The notes beneath the pieces are model-generated. The model was not told where the DNA came from, searched no databases, and was given only the letters and a program-made list of their open reading frames with translations. Below are positions 10,324-19,440 of a stretch of DNA of 64,000 nt, piece after piece. The stretch spans positions 9,304,245-9,368,244 of the forward strand of contig OX031066.1 of assembly GCA_943736015.1 (NCBI GenBank), written 5' to 3'. This stretch comes from Tridacna crocea. Its lineage: Eukaryota; Mollusca; Bivalvia; Cardiida; Cardiidae. Made by a program: the position numbers and the translations under genes. How positions within the stretch are numbered: position 1 is the stretch's first letter; every line of letters begins with the position of its first letter.

Positions 10324-10668
10324 CCCTTTACCAAATGACAAAATTTTAGACTGGTTCAAATTGAAAGCACTAGCAGACAACAAAATAAACATAACTCAAA
10401 AATTTAAATTTGTTTCCAGAAGGGTAGAAAACATTGTGGAAAAAGGAGAAAATGCTGGTTACCAGCATTTTCTCCTTAACCCACAATGATTTCAAAGCAG
10501 ACAACAAAATAAACATAACTCAAAAATTTAAATTTATTTCCAGAAGGGTAGAAAACATTGTGGAAAAAGGAGAAAATGCTGGTTACCAGCATTTTCTCCA
10601 TATCCCACAATGATTTCAAAAGGCTTCCATCATAGGGTTATAAAAAACAGGGATTGATTGGTAAAGGG
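10324..10668. mobile_element. Family-A MITE with its hairpin segment duplicated
   Basis: The ends are CCCTTTACCAAATGACAAAA and TTGGTAAAGGG with TTAA at the right (CTAA at the left). A unit of about 123 bases containing the hairpin (about 10372-10494) is tandemly repeated (about 10495-10617), so the element has two hairpins. Both transposon copies share this. Confidence 0.8.
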
Positions 10669-10760
10669 TTAAGCATGCAGCATTTCATGAAATTTTTTAG
10701 ACTTGTCTAACAGGATAGAATTTTTCTATGAAAAATTTACTTAGTATCAATATGAATTAA

Positions 10761-10983
10761 CCCATTTCCAGACGACAAAATTTTAGACTGGTCCAAATTG
10801 AGGCAAATTGCAGACAACATTAAAGTGCATCTAAAATGAAAAATATGTGCCATATAGCGTAGAAAACATTGTGAGAAAAGGAGAAATTGCTTGTTACAAG
10901 CAATTCCTCCTTTTCTCACAATGTATTCCACAGCTATATATCTTTCTTTAGTGTGTCAAAATGTGGCATTATGTGGTAATGGG
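10761..10983. mobile_element. Family-A MITE with rewritten hairpin arms
   Basis: TTAA flanks at 10757-10760 and 10984-10987. The hairpin reads GTGAGAAAAGGAGAAATTGC on the left and GCAATTCCTCCTTTTCTCAC on the right around TTGTTACAA. Several changes from the common form occur on both arms so that pairing is almost fully kept. Confidence 0.8.
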
Positions 10984-11046
10984 TTAATCTCTTTGAAAAA
11001 GAAATAAATGAAAAAATAAACTCATGATATTTTATCTATTTTACAG

Positions 11047-11323
11047 CTCACACATTTTTAATGAGCAAAGCCAAATATGGAAAAAAAGTTATGAAGGCGA
11101 TAAAGAAACATCGAATCCGTGGAACATGTAAATGGTGGCAAACTCAGGGTTAAATCTTGAACATCTAGAGAAGATTTATTCCAGGGAAGGGAAAGATGGA
11201 CTTCTGAATATATTTACTGTGAAAAACACTGAAAGCCAGCCACATGTTACAAACACAAAGAGAACTCTAGAAAGTGTTATTCCAAAACTTGCTGACTATT
11301 TGAGAAGTATTAATGGAAAATGA
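11047..11323 (+). pseudogene. Terminal coding block of transposon copy 1, frameshifted
   Basis: After a TTTTACAG acceptor one frame reads HTFLMSKAKYGKKVMKAIKK and on to a stop near 11148. The +1 frame from ATG at 11132 continues as 63 codons with GLNLEHLEKIYSREGKDGLL, then V-T-N-T-K, ending at TGA. The pattern G-L-x-x-x-x-L-x-x-x-x-x-x-G-x-x-G-L … V-T-N resembles C-terminal segments I recall from invertebrate transposon-encoded proteins, but I cannot name the domain. The two halves overlap in different frames. Confidence 0.4.
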
Positions 11324-11398
11324 AATCCTTCAAATTATTTTTTGTGGTGGTGCTCTTCAGAAACAAGGCAATGAAACATTTAGATTACAACTCTTTAA

Positions 11399-11612
11399 CA
11401 CATAATCCGGACTTTTAATGACCCTGAAAAAGAAACCTTTTGAAAACATTGTGAGTAAAGAATAAAAAGACTGGTAACCTGCATTTTATCCTTTTCCCAT
11501 AATATTTTCTACCCATCCCAAAAGGAATTTTAGTTTCTAAGTTATACTTATTTTGTCATCTGCAAATGCTCTCAATTTGGACCAGTCTTAAAAATTGTCA
11601 TTTGGTAAACGG
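11399..11612 (-). mobile_element. Family-A MITE, degraded hairpin
   Basis: TTAA flanks at 11395-11398 and 11613-11616. The centre GACTGGTAACCTGCATTTTA no longer pairs well. The right-hand TTAA is also the left flank of the next MITE. Confidence 0.7.
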
Positions 11613-12094
11613 TTAACCCATTACCGAACAACAATATTTTAGACTGGTCCAAATTGAAAGCATTTGCAAATGACAAAATAAAAGTGACTGAAATTTAAAA
11701 TTTGTTTTGTGAAGGGTAGAAAACATTGTGGGAAAAGGAGAAAATGCTGGTTACCAGCATTCTCATTTTCTCAAGATGTTTTCTAAAGGCTTCTTTCTCA
11801 GGGGTTTCAAAATTAGGGATTGTGTGGTAATGGGTTAATTGAACTGCTTTGGTAAACGGTTAACCCATTACCGAACAACAATATTTTAGACTGGTCCAAA
11901 TTGAAAGCATTTGCAAATGACAAAATAAAAGTGACTGAAATTTAAAATTTGTTTTGTGAAGGGTAGAAAACATTCTGGGAAAAGGAGAAAATGCTGGTTA
12001 CCTGCATTTTCTCATTTTCCCAAGATGTTTTCTAAAGGCTTCTTTCTCAGGGGTGTCAAAATTAGGGATTGTGTGGTAATGGGTTAATTGAACT
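11603..12094. repeat. Tandem duplication of a complete family-A MITE (about 246 bp unit)
   Basis: The units are about 11603-11848 and 11849-12094. They contain MITEs 11617-11832 and 11862-12083, each with TTAA on both sides. They differ at few positions (for example CATTGTGGG against CATTCTGGG). The duplicated unit extends past the TTAA into TTGGTAAACGG on one side and ATTGAACTGCT on the other, so it arose by duplication and not by two insertions. Confidence 0.8.
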
Positions 12095-12379
12095 GCTTCT
12101 AAACATAATGCAATGTACATGTATATAAATGACCCGTCATCTGTAAAGTAACCTTCTTTGAAGTGCAAAAAGTGTTGACCCTGGTCAGAATGTTCAAAGT
12201 GCATTGTTTGCAAATAGCATGGCAAAGTTTAGTAATGATATGTGTGGTTTACTTGGTATTTTTACTTGGAACATTTTTTCACTATCAAAAAGAAAAATAA
12301 TTGAAAAAAAAAAGTATAAAGCCAAGAATATGTAATTGCATTTTTGCTTTTTTACTTAGAACTTTTATCCACCTTTCAA

Positions 12380-13020
12380 ATTTGACATTGTTGGCATTGA
12401 CCTTGTCACCAGAAGAGTAATGGTGAGCTATGCCTTCTTACAAAATTGTAAGCTTGTAACTTGAATACTTGTTTTTTTCCACAGATTTCTGGCAAATGTT
12501 ACAATTTGATATATTTGTGAAAATGCGACCTTGATATTTGACCTTGACCTTGTCAGAAGACCTTAAAACAGGTTATCAAAAGAAAATATGTGAGGTACAT
12601 ATTCCTTTCAAATATTGACTTTGAAACCGGATATTTTTAAGAAATTCCTGGCAAATGTTTAGATTTTTGTTGATTCTTTGATAATTTGACCTTGATATTT
12701 GACCTTGACCTTACCAGATGATGATAACTTTTTAAACTTTGTTATCAGCTGAAACATTTTGATGAGATTCACCTTCATACCAAATATGAGGTTTGCAATT
12801 GTAATCCTTCAAAAATTACGGGGAAATATTTATAGTTTTGATCATATTTTTCTAAAATTTGATCTTGATATTTGACCTTGACTTAGTCTAATGACATCAA
12901 CTTTGTTATCAGCTGAAGCATAATAGTAAGATGTACCATCATACCAGATATGAACTTTGTACCTTATATACATTAGAAATTACAGGCAATTCTTCAGTTT
13001 TATGTTAATTTTCTGAGAGA
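12380..13020 (+). repeat. Degenerate tandem array, TTTGACCTTGACC-containing units
   Basis: About four diverged units of roughly 150-170 bases, each with GATATTTGACCTTGACC, then a TTATCA segment, then CAAATAT or ACTTTG, then a stretch like ATTCCTGGCAAATGTTTAGA. It occupies the non-coding right part of the transposon and is repeated at 28935-29560 in copy 2. Confidence 0.65.
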
Positions 13021-13567
13021 AAGACCGAATGCACCGTACCATATCTAGGTCAGATTTTCTCTGAAACCGTGTGGTAAAGTTCCTTAAAATTTCTTTCCAG
13101 TATTCATTAATGGTGTCTTGAATTTTTGGAGAAATTCTAATGAATTCAAGTTTTATTTGAATTTTTTAGGATTTTTTGAAATTTAGTGTGAACTGGTCAA
13201 ACGTACTTGAAAATTGTCTAGTTGAAGGACCTATATGTGACTTTTGTCAGAATACTTTCTACCTTTGGACAAAAAAAATCCATTTTTGATTAAAATTTGA
13301 TGAAGTGATATTTATTTGCTTGTTTGATACCATTTTTGTTCATAAATTTTGAAAAACCTGATAAATATGTTAAGTTTTATAGAGGTAGTAGTCTATTATT
13401 TTTATCAGTTTTGATGTTCACGGGTTATGAGATAAAATTCCTCATAATTCAACTTACACGTGGTATTTTTTTTTAAAATTTCAACATAAAGTGTCTTTAC
13501 CAGTTACAATTGTAGTGAGACTTAATTTATGATGATTTCGAAAAATGAGAGTTAGGCCCCGTATACC

Positions 13568-14083
13568 TTAAACGCAATTTCATTACTTGTACCACTTGCT
13601 TTTTTGAAATATTTGCAATAACACGGCAATTTACGAAGTAGACCTACAATGCTTGATCACAATTGAGCGGTAATTGCCTCCAATGTTGGTGCAAGACATG
13701 TTCTTTTTTTACAGCGTTTCAGTTTTATGAATGGCGTATTAACCCATTACTACGCAATCACGAGCTTTAATGTCCCTGGGAAAGATGGCTTCGAAAAACA
13801 TTGTCTATAAAGAAAAAACCCTATTAACTTCATTTGGCCTGATTCTTAGTTTAAATAATTTTCAAATCCGCTTGGCCAACTGCCAGCGGGCTCTTAGAAT
13901 GGCGTTCTACCGTTCGTACATTTGCATGTGTGGGTTTGTTCGTCTACGCGTTTATTTCTAAAATTTTTATTTAATTGACTTCTCTTTAGAAAGCACCAAG
14001 TGGAAATCAACAAAATTCAACGTGGATGATTCCATAATTTCTTTCAAGATACTTCGATCCTTTAAAAAAGATGACCTATGTGG
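13568..14083 (+). repeat. Left arm (part 2) of the large inverted repeat
   Basis: It continues the arm beginning at 7376 and pairs with 14806-15340. It includes a fragment of a family-A MITE (TTAACCCATTACTACGCAAT at 13742). About 720 bases of non-matching spacer (14084-14805) separate it from the right arm. Confidence 0.85.
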
Positions 14084-14805
14084 AAGGAGCTTATTTTCCG
14101 TGTACGGCGCATTATAAAAATTGTAAAATTTGTCCTCTCAAAAGAACTCAATCACGAGATTGGCATTGGGTAGCTTAATTTCTATCACATTCCTTCAATA
14201 AATTTTGATCTGCTGAAAAACATGGCATTTGTTGGTGGGACTTATTTTCTCTTTGTGTCATAAAGTGGAAGTACTTGCAGCTCTTTAAATAATTCATGGA
14301 TAATACATGTCTGTAGATCTACATGTATTTCACAACACAGATGATCACTGATAATGTTTCATTTTATCCAATATGCTGGGTGATATATGAGACATTAATC
14401 TTTGTTGTTACAAACTCACATAGCTCTTGGAAATGCAGAATTAGTGCTCAGAAATAGTTACAGTTCAACCTATATTGATCAATTACCAAAGGTACGGTCA
14501 AAAGAGCTTGCCAAAGGTAGGTGCTTGCTTGATACAGATGAATGTCTGTGCATTGCTATTTGTCGGGAACTACATGTATGCTTGGTGCTTGTTTATTCAG
14601 GTTGCTTGCTTAATACAGGTGGCTAACATGCCAGGTTTTACTGTATTTCGTATTGCTGAAATTTATTGGAGAGTTCATCAGACCCTCCAACAGTGGTGAG
14701 TTCAAATTGCAGACTGCCACAGAATTTGCTGTCTAATTCTATTTCTTCGAGCGTAATTGTTCTGATACACAGTCTGTTTCGTCATGGTTTTGTAAATAAA
14801 GCTTC
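14084..14805. other. Spacer of the large inverted repeat
   Basis: It holds no recognised gene. The segment 14710-14800 (AATTTGCTGTCTAATTCTAT and onward) has a close second copy at 34335-34422, so it is a dispersed repeat. Confidence 0.55.
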
Positions 14806-15938
14806 CACATAAGCCATCTTTTTTAAAGGATCGAAGTATCTTGAAAGAAATTATGGAATCACCCACATTGAATTTTGTTGATTTCCACTTGGTGGTTTCT
14901 GAGGAGAAGTCAATTAAATAAAAAATAGAAATAAACGCGTAGACGAACAAACGCACGCATGCAAATGTACGAATGGTAGAACGCCATTCTAATAGCCCGC
15001 TGGCAGTTGACCAAGCGGATTTGAAAATTATTTAAACTAAGAATCAGGCCAAATGTGGTAAAAAATGTACACTCTGTATTAGTTAATAGGTTTTTCTTTA
15101 TAGACAATGTTTTTCGAAGCCATCTTTCCCAGGGACATTAAAGCTCGTGATTGCGTGGTAATGGGTTAATACGCCATTCATAAAACTGAAACGCCGTAAA
15201 AAAAGAACATGTCTTGCACCAACATTGGAGGCGATTACCGGTCAATTTTGATCAAGCATCGTAGGTCTGCTTCGTAAATTGGCGTATTATTGCAAATATT
15301 TCAAAAAAGCAAGTGGTACAAGTAATGAAATTGCGTTTAACATGCTCTTTATCAGGTAATGGACCGTAGTGACATAATGTTTACAAAAATAGTCTTCGTA
15401 TACAGCCCATGCATCGAGTTTCAGGCAGAAATATTGATGATTTAAAGATTGGTGTCCAGTTACCACAAGCTTTTCCTGATCTGGTGTCCATGTACATACT
15501 CTGAAAATGAAAATGGTGTCTTGTTAGCATATTTTCCTCTACCCAGATCCATTCAAAAACGTTATATCTTCGCTTTGGATGGACATTTATAGGTGAAATT
15601 GTGTGTTCCTTTAGGGAATACATTTATCTTATCATACAAACTTGTAAAATGAACAATAGTTAGGGGATTTGTCCGAAAATGGGCAGCAAACTTCAAAACA
15701 ATGAGACCCCAGTTGCTCATAAAGCCACAGCTCGCTTGTATGATGGTATTATTATTCCCTAGTATGTGTGTAAACGGATCAATCATTCGTCTTGACATTG
15801 CTGTAAATCAACATTTCTATCTAGGTTAATCAGGTCCATAAAAATGAAAATACTTACACCACCTCCGGTTCTTCCATGGAAAATTCGATCTGGTGTACCG
15901 AGAACACAAGGTGTCCGCGGCTCACGTTGATCAGTGTA
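14806..15938 (-). repeat. Right arm of the large inverted repeat, with empty TTAA target
   Basis: It is the reverse complement of 7376-7955 joined directly to 13568-14083. At 15337-15340 a single TTAA lies where the left arm has TTAA, the 5.6 kb transposon and TTAA. This is direct evidence of the insertion boundaries. Confidence 0.88.
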
Positions 15939-16211
15939 AATATGAGCATGTCAAATTTATATCGTTATAACATTGTTCAGCATTTCATATGAGGCGAGGG
16001 GCTTTAATGCATCCGCAAAAGGAATAATTTTAGATCAGATCAGCTTGGGCGGTTCGGGCAGACTGATATGAAACGAACCTTTTTTTCTATAAATTTTCTG
16101 CATAACATACATGTATATACTAAAATTGTGAATTGTTAGACAAAATGGACTTTACGTATCCAAGGCTATGTGATGACTTGCTTATTATCATGCATCACCA
16201 AGGTACAATAT

Positions 16212-16590
16212 AGAGGATAATCCACTGGTCATTTTTGATATGAAAAATATCTCACGAATATGCGTTGTTAGGCGTTGAAAAAACGAGTGCGCAGCATGAG
16301 GTTTTTTAAACGCCTTACAACGCATTCGAGTGAGATATTTTTCATATCAAAAATAACCAGTTGATTATTCTATTTATTATATACCTTATTAACATTATTA
16401 TTTTCATTTTTTTTGTTTGAAAAACAACAAAAACTATCTATTAGTGCTTTATGAAAAAAAAGTAGTTCCTAAATTACGGGAGGAAGTGAAAGTGAAAGTT
16501 GATATCGTCACTAGTGACATCAAAATAAATTATACTTGGAAATTCCAGGATTTCACTGCTAGGTATATAATAAAAGCCCTTTCCTTTAAG
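16212..16590 (-). repeat. Inverted copy of the 2440-2830 repeat block
   Basis: The hairpin (ATATGAAAAATATCTCAC arms, 16215-16370) is followed by GTGAAAGTGAAAGTTGATAT and GTCACTAGTGAC, matching 2440-2555 on the other strand. It lies in the transporter intron. Confidence 0.75.
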
Positions 16591-16611
16591 AACATGGTTG
16601 ATATATGTGAT

Positions 16612-16872
16612 CCATGACGCAAAAAGGGACCTTCTTGGAACTGCGAAAGGTGTCAACCCTGGTCAGACTGCGCGAATTGCGCAGTCTGACCAAGGTTGAC
16701 ACTTTTCGCTTTAATGACATTTTATGTATGAAAAGTAGTCATTGTACCTTGTTGCACAATCATTTTTGAATTATCAACTTTAAAAACTTGACCTGCACTA
16801 TCGTTGATCTGTTTTCATCCTTCTAATTGATGGGCAGAATTCACATATGGTCCCTTTTTGCGTAATGGGTCC
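16612..16872. mobile_element. Hairpin MITE with GCAAAAAGGGACC ends
   Basis: The outer ends GACGCAAAAAGGGACC and GGTCCCTTTTTGCGTAATGG are inverted repeats. An inner hairpin at 16644-16711 has arms GCGAAAGGTGTCAACC…CAGACTGCGC around GAATT. A related element lies at 51369-51617. It sits just before the exon at 16891. Confidence 0.7.
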
Positions 16873-16890
16873 CTTGTATTCTTTTCTCAG

Positions 16891-17010
16891 GCATTCATGC
16901 GATGCTACTCTATATTTGGCAAAACCAAGGGGGACGATTCATACATGTAACACACGTACAAGCAGCTATTGGTGGTGTATTATCTCCCTTGATAACAGAA
17001 CCATTCGTTA
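16891..17010 (+). CDS. MFS transporter exon, TM5 region
   Basis: The exon runs from TTCTCAG to a consensus donor GTAAGT. With one base carried over it reads GIHAMLLYIWQNQGGRFIHV and then THVQAAIGGVLSPLITEPF. In NaGLT1/MFSD4 proteins the same place reads N-x-x-x-L-x-I-W-G then (M/L)-Q-x-x-H-x-x-x-G-x-G-(A/G)-x-x-(S/A)-P-L, a good match. The last base A completes a Thr codon with the exon at 18195. Confidence 0.85.
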
Positions 17011-17097
17011 GTAAGTATTAGTGTTTTGATGACCTTAGCAAAAATTGCCATGATGGAAAGGAAGAAAATATTGGTTACTAGCATTTGGTCGGTTTAC

Positions 17098-17192
17098 TTA
17101 CAATACAATACAATAATACAATCTTTATTATTAGCGTAATAAGGCCTTGTTTCAAGCTGTAGTTACGAGATTTTGAAATAAACCGACGATTT
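17098..17192 (-). repeat. Minus-strand retroelement tail with (ATTGT)n
   Basis: On the minus strand AATAAAGATTGTATTATTG runs into ATTGT repeats, as at the 3' end of a non-LTR element. The adjoining CAAGCTGTAGTTACGAG matches the inverted repeat at 2234-2323. Confidence 0.4.
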
Positions 17193-17410
17193 ACGCCTTT
17201 AACGACAATTATTTCAGCCTTTTCAAAGGTAAATTTTATCGTTTTCAGATACATTTCCTTTTTTGTTCCGTCTGCTTGTACCTTCAATTAAAAAAAAAAT
17301 CTGGGAACAATAGCAACATTTGATTTGTTGTCACCAAATGCTGTCAATTACGCTCAGTCCGAACTTATATCGCTTAGTAAAACAAAAAGTTAGATACTTG
17401 GGACGGTTTA

Positions 17411-17631
17411 CCCTTTCTCAAACGACAAACTTTTGGACTAGACCAAATTGAAAGCATTTACAGAAGACAATTCAACTCTTCCTGAAAAGATGATTTCTGT
17501 CTATGATTGGGTAGAAAACATTGTGGGAAAAGGAGAAAATGCTGGTTACCAGCATTTTCTCCTTTTCCCACAATGTTTTCAGAAGGCTACTATTCCAGAC
17601 CTGTGAAAACCAGGGATTGTTAGGGGAAGGG
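17411..17631. mobile_element. TTAA hairpin MITE, family A, perfect 33-base arms
   Basis: Left end CCCTTTCTCAAACGACAAAC (flank TTTA), right end GGGGAAGGG followed by TTAA 17632-17635. Bases 17514-17580 are a perfect inverted repeat: 33-base arms beginning GAAAACATTGTGGGAAAAGG, with a single T as the loop. Confidence 0.9.
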
Positions 17632-17639
17632 TTAATTGA

Positions 17640-18190
17640 TCCCATAAGAACCGTGAAAAAGAAGGCTCTTGAAAGAAAAAAATGTTAAGAAAGGAGAAAA
17701 TGCCTCATTTTTTCCACAACGTGTTTTACCTTCTGAAAGACAATACGAACGTTTTATTCAGGCCATACTGAATTTGTTGATTGCAAGGTACTTCGACTTC
17801 GATGAGTACCAATTTCTATTTTCTGGTAAAGAGTAATCTTTAATACTTGCTTTATGGTTATTGTTGTTTTGTGTTCATTCTTGTCGTAAACTCTAAACAA
17901 AAGGAAAAATATGGTACAGATTGGTCCAAAATGTAAAGTCTAAACCAAACGGCAAAATTTTGTCCAAATTAGGAACATTTGCACTGAGACGACAAATTGA
18001 ATAAGACTAACTAACAGATAATTTCTGCCTTTGAATGGTAGAAAAATTTGGTTTTTTCAAAGCCCTTTTTTTTCCTGTTACGAAAGTTTAAACACGGGTA
18101 TGTATCCATGGTTATGCGATGACAGACGTGTAATACAACACGGGCTTACATTTTAAAACCTTTTACTACAGCGTAGCTTATTTACTTTTT
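17640..18190. other. Last transporter intron, family-A remnants only
   Basis: Scattered pieces resembling family A (AAAGGAGAAAATGC at 17690; ACCAAACGGCAAAATTTTG near 17944) without an intact hairpin. I see no extra exon; the exons at 16891 and 18195 already join in phase. Confidence 0.5.
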
Positions 18191-18194
18191 GCAG

Positions 18195-19162
18195 CGTCAA
18201 ACCCTATTGAAAACGTCGAAGACTCGATGAGTAACGAAACATTTGGTGGCTACAACGGTTCCGCCGATATGAACATCACAAACACCAGTCTAGTTGGCAA
18301 TGACTCAATACCAGACACAGAGTCCACCATTCATTACGCATTCTTGATAACTGCAATCATCACCGCAGTAGCTGCTTTTCCGTCTTTGTACATCTACTTT
18401 ACAGAAAAGGACGTGAGTTATAAACTTGGGGATTTGGATGAAGACGAAGAAACATGCAAATCAATTTTGCCAACTAAAACCAAAATTGTTATTTTTGGCA
18501 TTCTTTGTGTCAATTCCTTTCTTTCCACGGCTTGTATCGATTTGTTTCCTAGCTTTTTGACGACATTTCTTATAGAAGACCTAAACTGGTCTCAAAAAGC
18601 AGGAACCATCTTAACATCGGTTTACTTTGGTACGTATGGACTTGGAAATTTGATAGTTGCTTTTACTCACAGCCACTTGCAGACAACAGTTCTGATTGTT
18701 GTATCTTACGCAGCAACTCTGTTAGCGATAGTAACGTTACTGCTTAGTGTTGTTTTCACGCAGACAGTTTTCATCTGGGTATCTGTATCTGTTACAGGTT
18801 TAACTACATCCGTGTTACTACCGACACTTTTTTCTTGGACACAAGAATACATTACACCGGTTACCGGAAGAATCGCTTCGGCACTCCTTTTTTCCGGTTC
18901 AGCCGGTGTCATAGCTAACTCTTTATTGCTCGGTTACCTTATGGATAATTTCACACCAATGTGGTTTTTGTTTTTCTCCATTGGTGAGACTCTGCTGTGT
19001 GCAGTGTTATTTGCATTTGCATATGGTTTGTTTAAGAAGTATTCAAGACCAATTAAGAAAAAATCTGTAGATAAAGATCATGACAGCACGAATAAAGTAA
19101 ATGCAAAAACTACAAGTAATGGCGATATGCTCAAGTCAGTGGTATATAGCATACATTTATAG
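18195..19162 (+). CDS. MFS transporter terminal exon, TM6-TM12
   Basis: It follows TTTTTGCAG and encodes 323 codons including the stop. It opens with a hydrophilic loop of about 50 residues with several N-glycosylation sequons (NGS, NIT, NTS), consistent with an extracellular loop. TM6 follows (HYAFLITAIITAVAAFPSLY), then an acidic cytoplasmic centre (DLDEDEE), then TM7 (TKIVIFGILCVNSFLSTACI), TM8 (AGTILTSVYFGTYGLGNLI), TM9, TM10 (VSVTGLTTSVLLPTLFSW), TM11 (GRIASALLFSGSAGVIANS) and TM12 (WFLFFSIGETLLCAVLFAFA). The tail is lysine-rich. The in-frame ATG at 18227 lies inside the exon and is not the gene start. No frameshift is present. Confidence 0.88.
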
Positions 19163-19224
19163 TAAACGGAATTTTTAATTCCTATCCTACCACAACCTTC
19201 TACACACACATTTACACTAGGGGA

Positions 19225-19440
19225 TACATTATTGGTCCGTCTTTTTGTCTATCTGTCCGTCTTTTTGTCTATCTGTCGCTGTGTAGGACTGTCTGCCTGC
19301 TTGCCACCTGCCTTGTCTGTCTGTCTGTCTGTCGGACGGTCGATCTTTCTGGCTCTTGTCCAGTCTTCACTAAGCATACACTCGTATATCTGTCTATATG
19401 TCAGTCAACCTGTCTGTCTGTCTGTCTATCCGCCGGACTC
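19225..19440 (+). repeat. Interrupted (TGTC)n microsatellite
   Basis: Runs of TGTC and CTGTCTAT interspersed with unique sequence, in the probable 3' untranslated region or just downstream of the transporter. Serine/cysteine-rich open frames through it are repeat artefacts. Confidence 0.7.

Larger units (their letters stand above)
7956..13567 (+). mobile_element. TTAA DNA transposon, Kolobok-like, copy 1 (5612 bp)
   Basis: Flanked by TTAA at 7952-7955 and 13568-13571. The left end GGTGTTCGAGGCCTAACTC and the reverse complement of the right end, GGTATACGGGGCCTAACTC, form terminal inverted repeats of about 21 bases (left 7956-7976, right 13547-13567). The matching block 15337-15340 shows the unfilled target with one TTAA. 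Inside are broken pieces of a Mutator-like/Kolobok-like transposase (8354-8650, 9404-9490, 10065-10108, 11047-11323) and about eight family-A MITEs. TTAA targets are used by piggyBac and Kolobok; the GG ends and the transposase type favour Kolobok-like, though I could not test this. Copy 2 at 21779-30120 is nearly identical. Confidence 0.85.
114..19162 (+). other. Gene model: MFS transporter, NaGLT1/MFSD4-like, six exons seen
   Basis: This entry ties together the exons listed separately. The exons join in frame at AG acceptors and GT donors and give a protein of about 550 residues with twelve predicted membrane helices: six before and six after a central junction, as in the major facilitator superfamily. 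The order TM1, the G-Q-M-G-P-T-L-P-D-L loop, TM2 ending G-Y-L-L-G-C-L-L-G-G, and the R-V-G-T-G-F-G-I-G-C-Q-D-T-G segment after TM4 is what I know from sodium-dependent glucose transporter 1 and MFSD4 proteins. These move small solutes such as glucose at the plasma membrane; the substrate here is an inference. No initiator ATG is visible in the first tentative exon, so the gene probably begins upstream of the window. The 5384-16890 intron has been enlarged by transposons. Confidence 0.7.

Noticed and set aside
10324-12083. CRISPR-like array of regularly spaced repeats
   Set aside because: The repeats are TTAA-bounded MITEs of about 220 bases with uneven spacing in eukaryotic DNA; no cas genes and no spacer pattern.
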